From assembly GCA_917880885.1 (NCBI GenBank), contig OU862908.1:54767819-54831818 (forward strand): DNA of 64,000 bases. Reading direction: 5' to 3'. A model generated the notes under the pieces. It searched no databases, was not told the DNA's origin, and saw only the letters and a list, made by a program, of their open reading frames with translations. The DNA is from Limnephilus marmoratus. Lineage: Eukaryota > Arthropoda > Insecta > Trichoptera > Limnephilidae. The position numbers were made by a program, and so were the translations under genes. Below are positions 1 through 9,684 of the stretch, in pieces; the first letter of the stretch is position 1, and every line of letters starts with the position of its first letter.

Positions 1-180
1 CAATACTGATTGAATGCCTGTGGCGCAATTTCTAGTTTACAAAGGGGAAGAAATCAGTGTATTTGCCACAAAAGTATAATTTTAATAAAACTTTTGATTT
101 TAAAATCGTTCACACAAAGACTCTTGCCGTTATGTAGGTTCAAAATTCGGTATAATTATGGTTAAGTTTTTCGTGCGCGT

Positions 181-910
181 CTTAAGAGCGTTTAACCAGC
201 CAGCGGACGAAAATCCACATTTCGTCGAAAGTTGTTCTTCCGATCGTGCAGGGCGGTTACAATGAGAAAGATTGATTATTCTCCGTACCAGCTTTTTTAA
301 ATTATAACTCAATATCGAATTTATTTCAATCCAAATTAGCTTTAATTTATACCTTCATCCAAAAATGCTGAAAGGCGTGATGATAAAACTATTAAAATAG
401 TGTACTTTTTGTAGTTATTTTTTGATTATAAGTATTTATCATTTTTCAATAATGTCTAAATTTAATAAGAATGTTAAAAAAATCTGAAATATATTAGTTT
501 GTAAGTGCGCAAATAAATACACAAATGGACCAATTTTCGTCAAGAAACACATGTACGTACATATTTTTTAATGATTTTATTGAAACTAAAATCAAAATTC
601 TAATACATAACTTTGCTAGATAATGTATTGATTTATTTTACTGCATGATTACATTATTTGAAATGGGTGTGGTATAATACAAAAACTTTTTTGAAAATTT
701 AACAAATCTGCCAACGACCTATGGAATAACCTTATTATACTCAAAATTTTAAAAAATTCTAAAAATTTATTACATAACTATGCTAGATAAAAGAACAATC
801 TTTCGAAATCCATTTATAATTTTTTGTGGAAAAGAGTCAATACGTCTAAAAACTTTTTTGAAAATGACGTATTTCCGGCTTTCTCTGGTAATGCCCTCTT
901 AACACAAAAA
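181..910. repeat. Interspersed repeat R1, copy 1
   Basis: This AT-rich stretch reappears in reverse complement at about 36540-37969. Shared landmarks in order are CTTAAGAGCGTTT at the start, TTTCGTCGAAAG, AACTCAATATCGA, CAAAAATGCTGAAAGG, GTGCGCAAATAAATACACAAA and ACAATCTTTCGAAATC near the end. No open frame and no terminal motif that names a class were found. A third, short piece (first 85 bases) sits at 3841-3924. It is probably a non-autonomous element of unknown type. The two long copies differ at roughly one base in six by eye. Confidence 0.7.
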
Positions 911-1410
911 TGCGTTCCATTTCAAGTAGGAAGATTTTTCTAAAACTACTCCTATGTGGTATTCAATAAAAAGAGGATGAAACATAAAACTTATTATTTA
1001 TCTCACGAATTTCATTTTCAGTTATTTCCAGAAGCACTTTTACATAATAAGCAGGTGCCCCATTCCAATAAAGGCGAAGGATCAAGAAATATTATGTTAT
1101 TGAAATAATGAGGACAGCGCAGGCTTTTTGAAATGGGTTTTTTTATATCACCTCATTTCCAGATTCTGTCTCTTAGAAAAACCTTATTGAAAAGATTTCA
1201 AATGCGATTATATATACCTACTGACTCGTATCAAAGGAAAAAACACTTCGTAAATAATAAATCACTTCCACGAAAAGATATTCATATTTTACCTCTTGTT
1301 CCGAAATGAAACAACATTTGATTTCACTTGACATTTTTTTAGATTGCTATTTGCAATTTTTATTTTTTTTGGAGTACAGTGATGCCGAAATTATGTTTAA
1401 ATATTTTACT
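911..1410. other. No gene or element recognised
   Basis: AT-rich sequence without a credible open frame. I see no repeat shared with the rest of the window. Confidence 0.5.
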
Positions 1411-2140
1411 CTTCTTCTTCTTGCGCTGTCCCAACTCATTGCCTAGGTAGGCTGTTGGGGTCGGCTCTTCTCGTTCTCAGGTTGTAATTTCTTCTGTTCT
1501 GAGTATCGCCTTCATCCAGGCCGTTTCTCTGAAGTATTTAGGAGCATTGAGTCATCCAGGAGTTCTTCGGTCTTCCTCTGGATGACTGTCGATGAAGCTC
1601 CATAGACATTGCCTGCTTCACTGTGTGGTCTGATGATCTCCGTTTTACGTGCCCATACCATCTCAACTGTCGTTCCGCCAGCTTACTGTTCATGTCTGTG
1701 AGACCCAGGCTACCACGAATGCGTGAACCATTAATCTTATCTTTTAGTGATACTCCTGCCGACCATCTGAGCATTCGCATTTCTGCTGTTTCGAGTTGCC
1801 TAGAGTAGGAGTTGTACATAGTCCAGCAATCTGAGCCATACAATATCGCGGGTCTTACAATAGTCTGGTATATCTTTCCTTTAAGTTTTATAGGCATTTT
1901 GGAGTCACACAATATTCCTGTTACGGATCTGAATTTAATCTATCCCACACCTATTCTATGAATGACATCTGCTGCACATCCTCCGTCTCTGTGGATTAGT
2001 GAGCCCAGATACTTAAATGAATTACAGTTGGCTAATGTCACTCCATCCAGTTGCATCGAAGGAGTTACAACATTTGTGTCTTCAATTGGCAAATACAAAT
2101 ATTTAGTCTTTTTCCTGCTAATTTTTAGGCGTGTTTGGAT
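1411..2140 (-). pseudogene. RTE-like non-LTR retrotransposon, reverse transcriptase C-terminal end
   Basis: Read on the minus strand from about 2137 the frame gives LKISRKKTKYL, then FKYLGSLIHRDGG, VIHRIGVG, an in-frame stop, then MPIKLKGKIYQTIV, RPAILYGSDCW, LRWSAGVSLKDKI, RQLRWYGHVKRR and GRPKNSW. This series is the thumb and C-terminal part of the reverse transcriptase of RTE-like non-LTR elements, which copy their own RNA at a nicked target. The polymerase catalytic motifs are missing, so the copy is 5' truncated, and the stop makes it dead. The 3' end runs into a short (GAA)n tail at 1411-1422, the kind of simple-repeat tail such elements carry. A similar (GAA)n tail ends the copy at 28035-28285. 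Homology is strong; the clade name is my inference. Confidence 0.85.
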
Positions 2141-2294
2141 TCCCTTTTTCCTTCTATACTTTGTTCTTTCTTACACAAACTATCACCCAATTCCAGCAAA
2201 AACCATTTCGTTTCGTTTCGTCTAAGGTATTTACAGTTCATTTCAAGTGCATCTAAAGCTGTAAATCGTGAGCAATGGATGCAACAATGCAAGA

Positions 2295-2385
2295 AGACCC
2301 TGAGGAAAAAAATCTCCCAGGGCTTATGTCATCTTTGGTATGGAGGGTCTTTTTGGGAAAGGAAGGAGAGGTAGTTCTATGAAAG
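2295..2385 (-). repeat. SINE-A fragment
   Basis: Antisense fragment of the family best seen at 11131-11594. The shared pieces are CCCTGAGG, CCCAGGGCTTATGTCATC and GGGAAAGGAAGGAGAGG. Only the 3' third of the element (in its own sense) is present. Confidence 0.65.
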
Positions 2386-2524
2386 AAAAAAGTTTTGATG
2401 TGTAGGAGATGAGAGGTATTGGCACTAATGAATAGTATTCTCTTTGTTCCAGAATTGAAGAAATGGTGGTTTAAATTCCTACAAATTCTACCAATATCAC
2501 GAATTCACTATTTTTTTAATATTA

Positions 2525-2645
2525 ATTCCACATAGGAGACTTGCCATCTTGGGGATGTATGTGGTGGATCTCTTTAGGGAAAGGAAGAAGAAGTTCTTAG
2601 AAGAAATAAAATACGAGGAGTGGGTAGAAATCTGGGGGTCATAAC
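2525..2645 (-). repeat. SINE-A fragment
   Basis: Second antisense fragment 140 bp further on. It shares CACATAGGAGAC, CATCTTGGGGATG and GGGAAAGGAAGAAGAAG with the longer copies. It ends where the reversed SINE-B copy begins. Confidence 0.6.
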
Positions 2646-2671
2646 ATCCGTAAATGCGGGACGTATGAATT

Positions 2672-2973
2672 CATAACAATTATTATAAGCAATAATTATC
2701 AGCCTGAAACACTCATCCACATTGAAAAATCTTCCGAGAAAAGATACATGACGCCAACGGGACTTGAACCCGTGTCCTCTCGATTGCCGGTCGATTGCTC
2801 TGACCACTGAGCTATGGCGGCTTATCTCGTACCCGCCAAATGATTCAATATATGCTAGTGTTTCATTCAACAATTACTGCTTATTATATTTTTTTCCCCT
2901 GAAAACAACCAACTTTATTTTTGCGAGAGAAACATTGTAAGTGTTAAATCCCTCGCTAGGTGGCGTCGAGACA
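2672..2973 (-). mobile_element. SINE-B, tRNA-derived, reversed copy
   Basis: Minus-strand copy of the SINE found in tandem at 4007-4803. The tRNA-like body lies at 2751-2822. On the minus strand it reads GCCGCCATAGCTCAGTGG (matching the Pol III A box) and GGTTCAAGTCC (B box). The anticodon-loop position would read GGC but lacks the T33 of real tRNAs, so this is a SINE head and not a working tRNA gene. The flanks match the plus copies: TGAATCATTTGGCGGGTACG upstream and CAATGTGGATGAGTGTTTC downstream. Confidence 0.8.
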
Positions 2974-3068
2974 AATTATGTCTTCATTTATTGGATATAC
3001 CCAATAAATGAAGACATAATTTGTCTATACCCAATAAATGATTCTATTGGATATACTATTATGTCTTC
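2974..3068. repeat. Palindromic AATAAATGAAGACATAAT block, left
   Basis: ATTATGTCTTCATTTATTGG is followed five bases later by its reverse complement. About 80 bp of this block recurs in the same orientation at 3926-4006. The same motif opens each unit of the SINE-B tandem array. Confidence 0.7.
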
Positions 3069-3259
3069 AAACGGCTCGCGTGCCACCTATTGTAATTTTT
3101 TTATGCAAATTTCTTTACTCCAGAGCTCACCAGTAGTTTTATACAAACCTTGTCCTGACAATAACGAACCAAAAAAAGAATTATTCAATTTGGTGCAGCC
3201 TTTCGGAAGTTATGCGCATACATACATACATTTCGGCCATTCATTTTTATTTATATAGA
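3069..3259 (-). mobile_element. Helitron 5' end fragment
   Basis: On the minus strand this starts at 3259 with TCTATATAAATAAAAATGAA, the TC start typical of Helitrons, inserted after an A. The body matches the Helitron at 8720-9205 (GCTCACCAGTAG, TTTGGTGCAG, GGCTCGCGTGCCACC). The 3' half with the hairpin and CTAG end is missing; the copy stops at the palindromic block. Confidence 0.7.
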
Positions 3260-3840
3260 TAGATGGATGGATTATATTTCAAACATTGTGTTATTGGAAC
3301 TTCCCCCAATTATAAATGTAAAATGTAATAAAACTCTTCTCTATTTATCTTTCGTTAACGTTTTTAGTACCTTTGACGTCTAGGAGACCACCTTCTTTCT
3401 CAATAATCGTCTTTTTTACACGATCACCGTAATATTGAAAGGGTTCCAGACGGCCGCGTTGTTCCGGATTATTGAACTTACAGTCAACATTGACTCGAAA
3501 ATTCGAATTTCACTCTTTCCATGGCTACTTAAAAGCTTTATTTTTTTATCGTTAAATGATCTCTATTCTCTTCAATGTCTTCAGCTTTCCTCTAAAGATT
3601 CGTTATTAGGTTTATCTATTTTCCGTCTGCAAAGCCTCATCACCCCTAATACAGTCTGAAATATCGGTCTCTAATGAAAATAAATAAGCCAAGCGATAGT
3701 GTAAAACTTTGCCAGCCTTTTTTATTGTACATGTAAAATAGTTCGGCATCTGGTAACAATGCGGAAAAAACGATCTTCGAAAATGAAAGAATAATTGTTA
3801 TTTATGAAGTCTTTACTCAGAGGTAGAAGATAGACACATT
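3260..3840. other. No gene or element recognised
   Basis: AT-rich spacer. A 74-codon open frame at 3435-3659 has no recognisable motif and I do not call it a gene. Confidence 0.5.
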
Positions 3841-3924
3841 AGAAATTAAGAGCGTTTAAGCAGCCAGCGGAAGAAAATCCACATTTCGTCGAAAGTTGTT
3901 CTTACGATCGTGCAGGGCGGTTCT
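3841..3924. repeat. Fragment of interspersed repeat R1
   Basis: Matches the first 85 bases of R1 at 181-265 (AGAGCGTTTAAGCAGCCAGC, then AAATCCACATTTCGTCG). It is cut off abruptly by the palindromic block that follows. Confidence 0.75.
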
Positions 3925-3925
3925 A

Positions 3926-4006
3926 TTATGTCTTCATTTATTGGATATACCCAATAAATGAAGACATAATTTGTCTATACCCAATAAATGATTCTATTGG
4001 ATATAC
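3926..4006. repeat. Palindromic AATAAATGAAGACATAAT block, right
   Basis: Same-strand duplicate of 2974-3068, about 950 bp away. It leads directly into the SINE-B tandem pair. Confidence 0.7.
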
Positions 4007-4803
4007 CCAATAAATGAAGACATAATTTGTCTCGACGCCACCTAGCGAGGGATTTAACACTTACAATGTTTCTCTCGCAAAAATAAAGTTGGTTGCTTTC
4101 AGGGGAAAAAAATATAATAAGCAGTAATTGTTGAATGAAACACTAGCATATATTGAATCATTTGGCGGGTACGAGATAAGCCGCCATAGCTCAGTGGTCA
4201 GAGCAATCGACCGGCAATCGAGAGGACACGGGTTCAAGTCCCGTTGGCGCAATGTATCTTTTCTCGGAAGATTTTTCAATGTGGATGAGTGTTTCAGGCT
4301 GATAATTATTGCTTATAATAATTGTTACCCTTTGTGCTATGCCTAAAAAATCTTGTCTTAAAAACGTTAGTTTTACAATTAAAAAATAATAATTAATATT
4401 TGACAAGTTTAAGTATTTCCCCAATAAATGAAGACATAATTTGTCTCGACGCCACCTAGCGAGGGATTTAACACTTACAATGTTTCTCTCGCAAAAATAA
4501 AGTTGGTTGTTTTCAGGGGAAAAAATATAATAAGCAGTAATTGTTGAATGAAACACTAGCATATATTGAATCATTTGGCGGGTACGAGATAAGCCGCCAT
4601 AGCTCAGTGGTCAGAGCAATCGACCGGCAATCGAGAGGACACGGGTTCAAGTCCCGTTGGCGTCATGTATCTTTTCTCGGAAGATTTTTCAATGTGGATG
4701 AGTGTTTCAGGCTGATAATTATTGCTTATAATAATTGTTACCCTTTGTGCTATGCATAAAAAATCTTGTCTTAAAAACGTTAGTTTTACAATTAAAAAAT
4801 AAT
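4007..4803 (+). mobile_element. SINE-B tandem pair (two units of about 414 and 383 bp)
   Basis: Two nearly identical head-to-tail units begin at 4007 and 4421 with CCAATAAATGAAGACATAAT. Each holds a 5' block, a tRNA-like body (4180-4250 and 4593-4663) with A box TAGCTCAGTGG and B box GGTTCAAGTCC, and a tail ending CTTAAAAACGTTAGTTTTAC plus A-rich sequence. The units differ at only a few bases, for example GGCGCAATG against GGCGTCATG just after the tRNA body, so the duplication is recent. SINEs borrow LINE machinery to move; tandem units are unusual for them. The third copy at 2672-2973 is inverted. Confidence 0.8.
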
Positions 4804-4804
4804 A

Positions 4805-5008
4805 AGTATGAATTCATCCATGCTGCATAAGGCGATAGGTCGAGAGAGTACGGCTGGAGAAGTCATTGTTAGGTTTGTCTCGATCTGTCCCGCAACGCAG
4901 TATATCTTTCCCCAAGAACCCGTACAAGCAGGGTGTTGGTTATCCAATATTTTTTCCCCGGGGCGGCGGTACCTATACCCACCTCCCAATTTGATAATTA
5001 AACTCTTC
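4805..5008 (-). repeat. SINE-A, degenerate antisense copy
   Basis: The end of this copy (GTGTTGGTTATCCAAT, CCCCGGGGCGGCGGTACC, CCCACCTCCCAATTT) is the 5' end of SINE-A in its own sense. The middle is rearranged against the long copies. It abuts the SINE-B array. Confidence 0.6.
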
Positions 5009-5165
5009 TTAATTATTATAATCAAATGGTATTAATTAATTATTATAATTTGAACTTTTAACCTTCGAAAGGTTAATTAAAAAAGGTTATTTCAATAAAA
5101 TTAATTTTATTTATTTAAATAATGAAATAATTTTACTTTGTATAAACCACTTATTTGATGTGCAA

Positions 5166-5206
5166 ATCCGACCGGTTTCGGAACAAACGTTCCTTCGTCA
5201 GGGAAA
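5166..5206 (-). ncRNA. Hammerhead ribozyme motif in Penelope-like element 1
   Basis: On the minus strand: CTGACGA, one extra A, then GGAAC-GTTT-GTTCC (perfect stem II), GAA, then the palindrome ACCGGT (stem III), C, and GGA pairing with TCC before CTGACGA (only 3 bp of stem I). It lies 92 bp past the stop of the PLE C-terminal frame at 5298-5580. Minimal hammerheads with palindromic helix III are known from the terminal repeats of PLEs. Confidence 0.7.
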
Positions 5207-5297
5207 GCTTATACTAATTTGACAGTTTCGAACAATGTTTTATTATGGTAGGGGTGGAGCTGTTGTTAGATAATAATGTAGATTGGGTAGGTAGGTA

Positions 5298-5580
5298 TTA
5301 GTGTAGAGTGGGTGGGTAGGGGAACAAATCCATGATTGGGCTATATGACAATATTTTTTGTTTGTTGATAATAGATTCATTATTTTTAAGGGATTTTTTA
5401 ATTTCCAAGGCTTCTAAGTTATCTAAACGTTTTCCTTTATGATTAATATGAAGAATATTTATCCCTGTATTTTTTTCAAAACTATGGTTATTTTCAATGA
5501 TATGGTTAGCAAACTCAGAAAAATTATTATTATTAAGACACCTTAAATGTTCTTTGATTCTGATTTCAAAATTACGAGTG
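5298..5580 (-). pseudogene. Penelope-like element 1, C-terminal GIY-YIG region
   Basis: Minus-strand frame, open for about 94 codons to a TAA at 5298-5300, with no start codon because the 5' part is missing. It reads RNFEIRIKEHLRCL, then FANHIIENNHSFE, then INHKGKRLDNLEALEIKKSL. This is the second half of a GIY-YIG endonuclease domain (the R..EH core and the E of LEALEI), the nuclease that ends the polyprotein of Penelope-like retroelements. The catalytic GIY and YIG motifs themselves are lost. The hammerhead motif at 5166-5206 lies downstream in the same orientation, as expected for a PLE terminal repeat. The sequence is distinct from the second PLE at 6706-7140. Confidence 0.8.
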
Positions 5581-5616
5581 GTTTTTTTTTTTCAAAACTA
5601 TGGTTATTTTCAATGA
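5471..5616. repeat. 30-bp direct duplication inside and beside PLE 1
   Basis: The 30 bases at 5471-5500 (core CAAAACTATGGTTATTTTCA) are repeated at 5587-5616, immediately upstream (in element sense) of the truncated PLE frame. This is a local duplication of 116 bp spacing, or a template jump during insertion. Confidence 0.7.
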
Positions 5617-5696
5617 ATTTATTTATTTATTTAACTAATTATTTATTTATTTTATTTATTTAACTTTACGAGTAAAACCCCAAATTGTAATATTTG

Positions 5697-5922
5697 ATGA
5701 AATGAAGACATCGAAAATCGAAAATCTGGAAACAGAAAAATCAGAAAAAGATATTTGCACCTCTGGGACTCGAACCCAGAGGCGCAAATCGTACGCAGTG
5801 GTAACGCATTTGCCCGAAAAGCGAAAGGTACTGCGTTCGAGTCCCAGAGGTGCAAACATCTTTTTCTGATTTTTCAGTTTCCAGATTTTCGATCGAGTTT
5901 CGCTAATATTGTCTTCATTTAA
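5697..5922. mobile_element. tRNA-derived SINE-C as a head-to-head palindrome
   Basis: Two inverted arms, 5697-5775 and 5835-5922, enclose about 59 bp. Each arm carries a Pol III B box reading GTTCGAGTCCCAGAGGTGCA outward, followed by CATCTTTTTCTGATTTTTC and CCAGATTTTCGAT. The spacer holds an A-box-like TACGCAGTGGTAACGC in the plus orientation only. One complete SINE plus the tail half of a reversed one is the simplest reading. It is not a working tRNA, since no cloverleaf closes. Confidence 0.7.
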
Positions 5923-5929
5923 TTAAAAA

Positions 5930-6424
5930 TGAATTATTTTTCTTTTTAGGATTTATAGCTGTTAATAATGATAGTGTATAAATACATTACCTTTATGTGC
6001 ACTGCACAGATCATACTGGCAAAACAACTGGCATTTATTAATGTTATTAATTAGTTAACTACGTATAATGTATATATACAGGCAAAACTTCTTCCAATAG
6101 TTTGATTTATTTTGATGAAATATAAATAGGCTGAGTTCATCCCCATTTTTTGGCTCTGAAAAGATAATAGGCGATGACACGACATCTCTGAAGCGTTTCC
6201 ATTATCCTGACAAACGAGCGCAACTTTTCACGGCCTCCTCTTCTCATTTATTACCCGACTATCAAAATGTCTCTCGCTAACGTTTTTGCCATCTATATTG
6301 AAGAAATTAGCATATTGAAATACTTCATCTTTTCCTTATTCTTCATAACATCTCTCGCATTTTCATGAGACTACGACAGAGTTCTAACCGCAATAAACTT
6401 ATTCGGAGATATTAAATGATCAGA
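5930..6424. other. No gene or element recognised
   Basis: AT-rich sequence without an informative open frame or a repeat shared elsewhere in the window. Confidence 0.5.
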
Positions 6425-6705
6425 TACGATTTTAGGTTTTCACGGCCAAAAGTATTTTTGTTATTAGTTTTTGGGGTATTATGCCGTGTTACGCTACCTC
6501 CTTCTTTAGCCAACGTTTCGGACAGCGTTGCAGTGCTCATCATCAGGGCAGATGTTTAATGTTAGGGGTGATTTTTGTACTTATCTACTTAGGAGCGATA
6601 CCGTGTCGCCAGCTTCACTCCTCTACGAGCTGGCGCTACAATATACTTCAACATGTTTTTTTGCGTTTAGCCTTGATGTAACCGTCAATTACCGGATACC
6701 AAGAA
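6425..6705 (-). repeat. Penelope-like element 2, 3' terminal repeat
   Basis: 3' flank of the PLE frame at 6706-7140. Landmarks on the minus strand are CGTTGGCTAAAGAAGGAGG, then CACGGCATAATACCCC and TTTTGGCCGTGAAAACC at the end. The same end piece occurs as inverted pairs at 37415-37650 and 42402-42556, and as a scrap at 25580-25640, so this family was active in the genome. Confidence 0.8.
6509..6550 (-). ncRNA. Degenerate hammerhead motif in Penelope-like element 2
   Basis: On the minus strand: CTGATGA, T, a decayed stem II (GAGCAC against GTCC), GAA, ACGT (palindromic stem III), T, then GGC pairing with GCC before CTGATGA. The copy at 37467-37508 retains an intact stem II (GGACA/TGTCC) but a mutated core. 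Together they suggest an ancestral hammerhead. Neither looks active. Confidence 0.5.
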
Positions 6706-7140
6706 CTATTGAGCTTCTCCGTCGTCTCTATTAATATTTATAGGATTTTTGTGAATTTCAATTGCCTCCGTAATCAGGCGTGCTCTATGAGTTTTGGGTC
6801 TTCCCAGGACCTTAGGGACAAATCCAAAGTAATGGCCGGTTTCGATTAAGTGTTCGGCGATTGCCGATTTGTCAGGGTGGCCAAGTTTACAGGCACGAAA
6901 GTGTTCTGATATCCTTTTGGAGATCGTCCGCTCTGTTTGGCCTACATAAATCTTGTCACATCCAGAACAGCTGAGTTTGTAGACTCCATCTGTTTCCAGA
7001 GGAAACTTGGTCTTTGCAGGCCTCAAAAAATCTCGTATTTTTGTCGTGGTTCCGAAAACAGTCTTGATGCTTTCTTTTTTCAATAGCCTGGCAATTCTGT
7101 CTGTCACATTGTGAACGTAAGGCAGGTGCAGATAATAAAT
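6706..7140 (-). pseudogene. Penelope-like element 2, GIY-YIG endonuclease C-terminus
   Basis: Minus-strand frame, open into ITRAIYYLHLPYVHNVTDRIA at its upstream limit (about 7160). It then reads KTVFGTTTKIRDFLRPAK, GVYKLSCSGCDKIYVGQTER, SEHFRACKLGHPDKSAIAEH and LIETGH, and ends near 6706. The G-V-Y and Y-V-G motifs, the CxxC-like SCSGCDK insert, the R of the third motif and the late E (ITEAIEI) mark a GIY-YIG nuclease joined to the C-terminus of a Penelope-like reverse transcriptase. The reverse transcriptase part is missing. The residues look intact enough for the nuclease fold, but without a start codon it is a dead 5' truncation. The 3' repeat follows directly at 6425-6705. Confidence 0.88.
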
Positions 7141-7160
7141 TGCTCTTGTAATTATGTGTT

Positions 7161-8006
7161 CTTACTTTTGCTGATTTTGTTGGTCATTGACTTCTGTATA
7201 ACTTTTAATTTAACGTAATGAATTATTATTACTCCTTTTACCTGTTTAAGTTTTGGGCAACATGCCTATTTAATGTGCAAATAAATATCAACCTATTATT
7301 TATATAGAGCAGTTAATGAGTTCTTTCACTTTAACTACATAATATATCTTACAGTGTGAGGGGTGACAACTGACCGTGGAAAAAAAATTACGAAGAATAT
7401 TGTCACAAAAATATTACATTGTGATTGACGTGAACTCGTGAAGGGAATTATTACCTATTGGTTGTTGAAATATTTGTTATTCAGTTAGTGTTAAAAAAGG
7501 GGGGAGTGACACCACGTTATCCACCCCGTGTGACACCCATGCTAGCTACGCCTGTGGGTACAAGTCTGTTCTAGTGATCGTTAGAACCCTATCGTAGTAA
7601 CGTTTTGAGTTACACAAATATGTACTTAATGGAGTCCCCGGAGAAAAACGATTTCGCAAACAATTTTCTATCAGATTAAAACGAAAAAAAATATTCGAGC
7701 TTGAGAGGGATTATTATTATTTTAACGTGATATCATTCGTATTCGATCATACGTAAGAACAATGTCCTTGTTTTAAATTTATTTGGTTTGACTTTTTAAA
7801 ATAATATTAAGATTTAAAAAAAAAAACTATTTAAATTGTTATTTTTGACTCGGAATGAAACGGTTCTGGAAGCTAACCATAGATACCAAAGAGGTAAATT
7901 GAAACTTTTTAAAATATATATTTCAAAAGAATATTATCCACAATATTTCAAAATTAAAACAAGCTTTATTGCCTTCCTCTACAAATAGTAAAAAAAAATC
8001 AGATCA
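7161..8006. other. No gene or element recognised
   Basis: AT-rich. The short GC-richer piece near 7500-7560 (CCACCCCGTGTGACACCCATG) reads like the edge of an old repeat but has no partner in this window. Confidence 0.4.
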
Positions 8007-8287
8007 ATTCACACGCAGTAGAAGTGAAACTAAAAAAAATCGCTAGATGCCGCTTTCTTTTCATTTGCCTGTCTATTTTAAAGTGGTTTGGATATGATTA
8101 CACAAAAATAAAAATGTTTATTTTTTTGGATTCGGTAGGTTTCGAATCGTGCGTAGTCGTGAATTTACCGCATTGTAATAGAACCAATAATAAATTTTTC
8201 ATTTTCATCAAATAATAAATTTTTGTGACGCATTTCCGTTTCATCCAAATTTCAAATCGCTAACCGGGGCTAAAGAAGTTTCACTTC
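8007..8287. mobile_element. Repeat D, MITE-like, copy 1
   Basis: Begins ATTCACACGCAGTAGAAGTG and ends AGTTTCACTTC, so GAAGTGAAACT forms an 11-bp inverted terminus. A second copy lies at 18791-19115 with the same start and AGTTTAACTTC at the end. Shared interior marks are ATTTTAAAGTGGTTTG, ATTTACCGCATT and TCCGTTTCATCC. No transposase. Copy 2 carries an extra block of about 60 bp that contains a box-B-like GGTTCGAATCA on the minus strand. Confidence 0.65.
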
Positions 8288-8719
8288 CAACAGTGTTTAA
8301 CTAGTTCAACCTATTCTTCTTTCGTTTCTCCACTCGAGTAGGTAAATGGTCGATAAGCCCCGTCATGATGAAAGTCCGTACACAACGGAGAATGTGACAT
8401 GAAATATTATGTCGAATACCACTTGCGATGTATTTCAAGAGGCTTCCGACTCGCATCTCGCATCTTAGGACACGATGATAATAATGCGAGCTGAAAGCGT
8501 TTGAAAGTAAGGGAAATGGTTTCCGATCAAGGCTTTCAACTATCTTTCATGGAGACGTACTGACTTATGCTTTATATTTCATTCTGACGACTGTCTTTTA
8601 GGTTCGATTTTGGAATATTTTCAATAATTAGCATTTTCTGCGAAAATATTACTTAACGTTTTGAATTTTGGAGTATTTTATGGCACCTTAGTGCACTGAG
8701 AACTACGTACATCTACATA

Positions 8720-9205
8720 CCTGCTGGTACCCGGCATGCGTTGCTATGCCATTTAATGAAGAAATTGTTTCTCCCTGCGAGTCCTTTCCCATTTGTCCCG
8801 TTCCCTTTTTTTCCCCTTCCTCTCCCACGTCCCCTTCCCCTCTCGTGTTCCCACTCCACTCCCCCCTTCTTGCGAACCTACCTCCCTACTTCCCCTCCCC
8901 CCTCCCAGGTTCCTCTCCCATCTCTTGGGTTCCCCCCCCCCCTCCCGCGAACCCCCTACCCTGTTTCCCTCCCCCTCCCGCATTCTATACATTCATTCCC
9001 GGTACATTCAGTTTTCAAACAGCTCGCGTGTCACCAATTGCAATTTTTTAATACAAATTTCATAATGCCAGAGCTCACCAGTAGTTATATACAAACCTTG
9101 ACCTGACAATAAAGAACACAAAAAAAAGATTTATACAATTTGGTGCAGTCGTTCTGAAGTTAGGCGCGTACATACATTTCGGAGATTCATTTTTATTTAT
9201 AAAGA
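8720..9205 (-). mobile_element. Short Helitron
   Basis: On the minus strand it starts at 9205 with TCTTTATAAATAAAAATGAA and ends near 8720 with the hairpin GGCAT-AGCAACGC-ATGCC followed by GGGTACCAGCAGG. The expected CTAG end is degenerate. The centre (8771-8990) is almost pure C/T on the plus strand. The Helitron at 54747-55289 has the same plan and the same pyrimidine tract. Helitrons are rolling-circle DNA transposons; this copy is non-autonomous. Confidence 0.7.
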
Positions 9206-9527
9206 TTATAATTTATCATTATTATCAAAGTCATCCGCTTCGTCTGTCTGTCTGTTTGTTCGCGATAAACTCAAAAACTATAGAACAGATTTTCATGCGG
9301 TTTTTGCCAATGGATAGAGTGATCCATGAGGAAGGTATATAATTTGTCAATGTTTTGTGTAAGTTCGTTGAAATATATAATATATAAGAGAGAAGAATGT
9401 CTGTATGTGTGCGGCGGGCTGTCAAGCGGGTGGTGTGGATTTGATTTGTATGCAAATATAGGTCACTGCCCACATTTGATTTCGACAACTCTGTTAAAGC
9501 CCGGGCATTGCCGGGGACTTAAGCTAG
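9206..9527 (+). mobile_element. Short Helitron, second family
   Basis: Ends with the hairpin CCCGG-GCATTG-CCGGG and GACTTAAGCTAG followed by T, the classic Helitron 3' terminus. The body matches the minus-strand copy at 27410-27794 (CGCGATAAACTCAAAAACTA, TTTGTATGCAAATATAGG). It abuts the previous Helitron head to head, so the 5' base is uncertain. Confidence 0.75.
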
Positions 9528-9684
9528 TTGTTTATAAATATTGTATTTTTTTTAGAATATGTGTAGATATAGTAGGTATACACTGAATCCATAACTTTAC
9601 ACCACATTTCATACAAAGTAACTATACTACAATGGTCACCCTTAAATGGGCAGCCACCTTCCTAGTATTGTGATTTAACGTATC

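Noticed and set aside
4180..4250. Functional tRNA gene
   Set aside because: A and B boxes are present but the anticodon loop lacks T33, the acceptor does not pair properly, and the same body is repeated inside SINE units.
8741..9106. Proline/serine-rich proteins
   Set aside because: They are translations of the Helitron pyrimidine tract in several frames.
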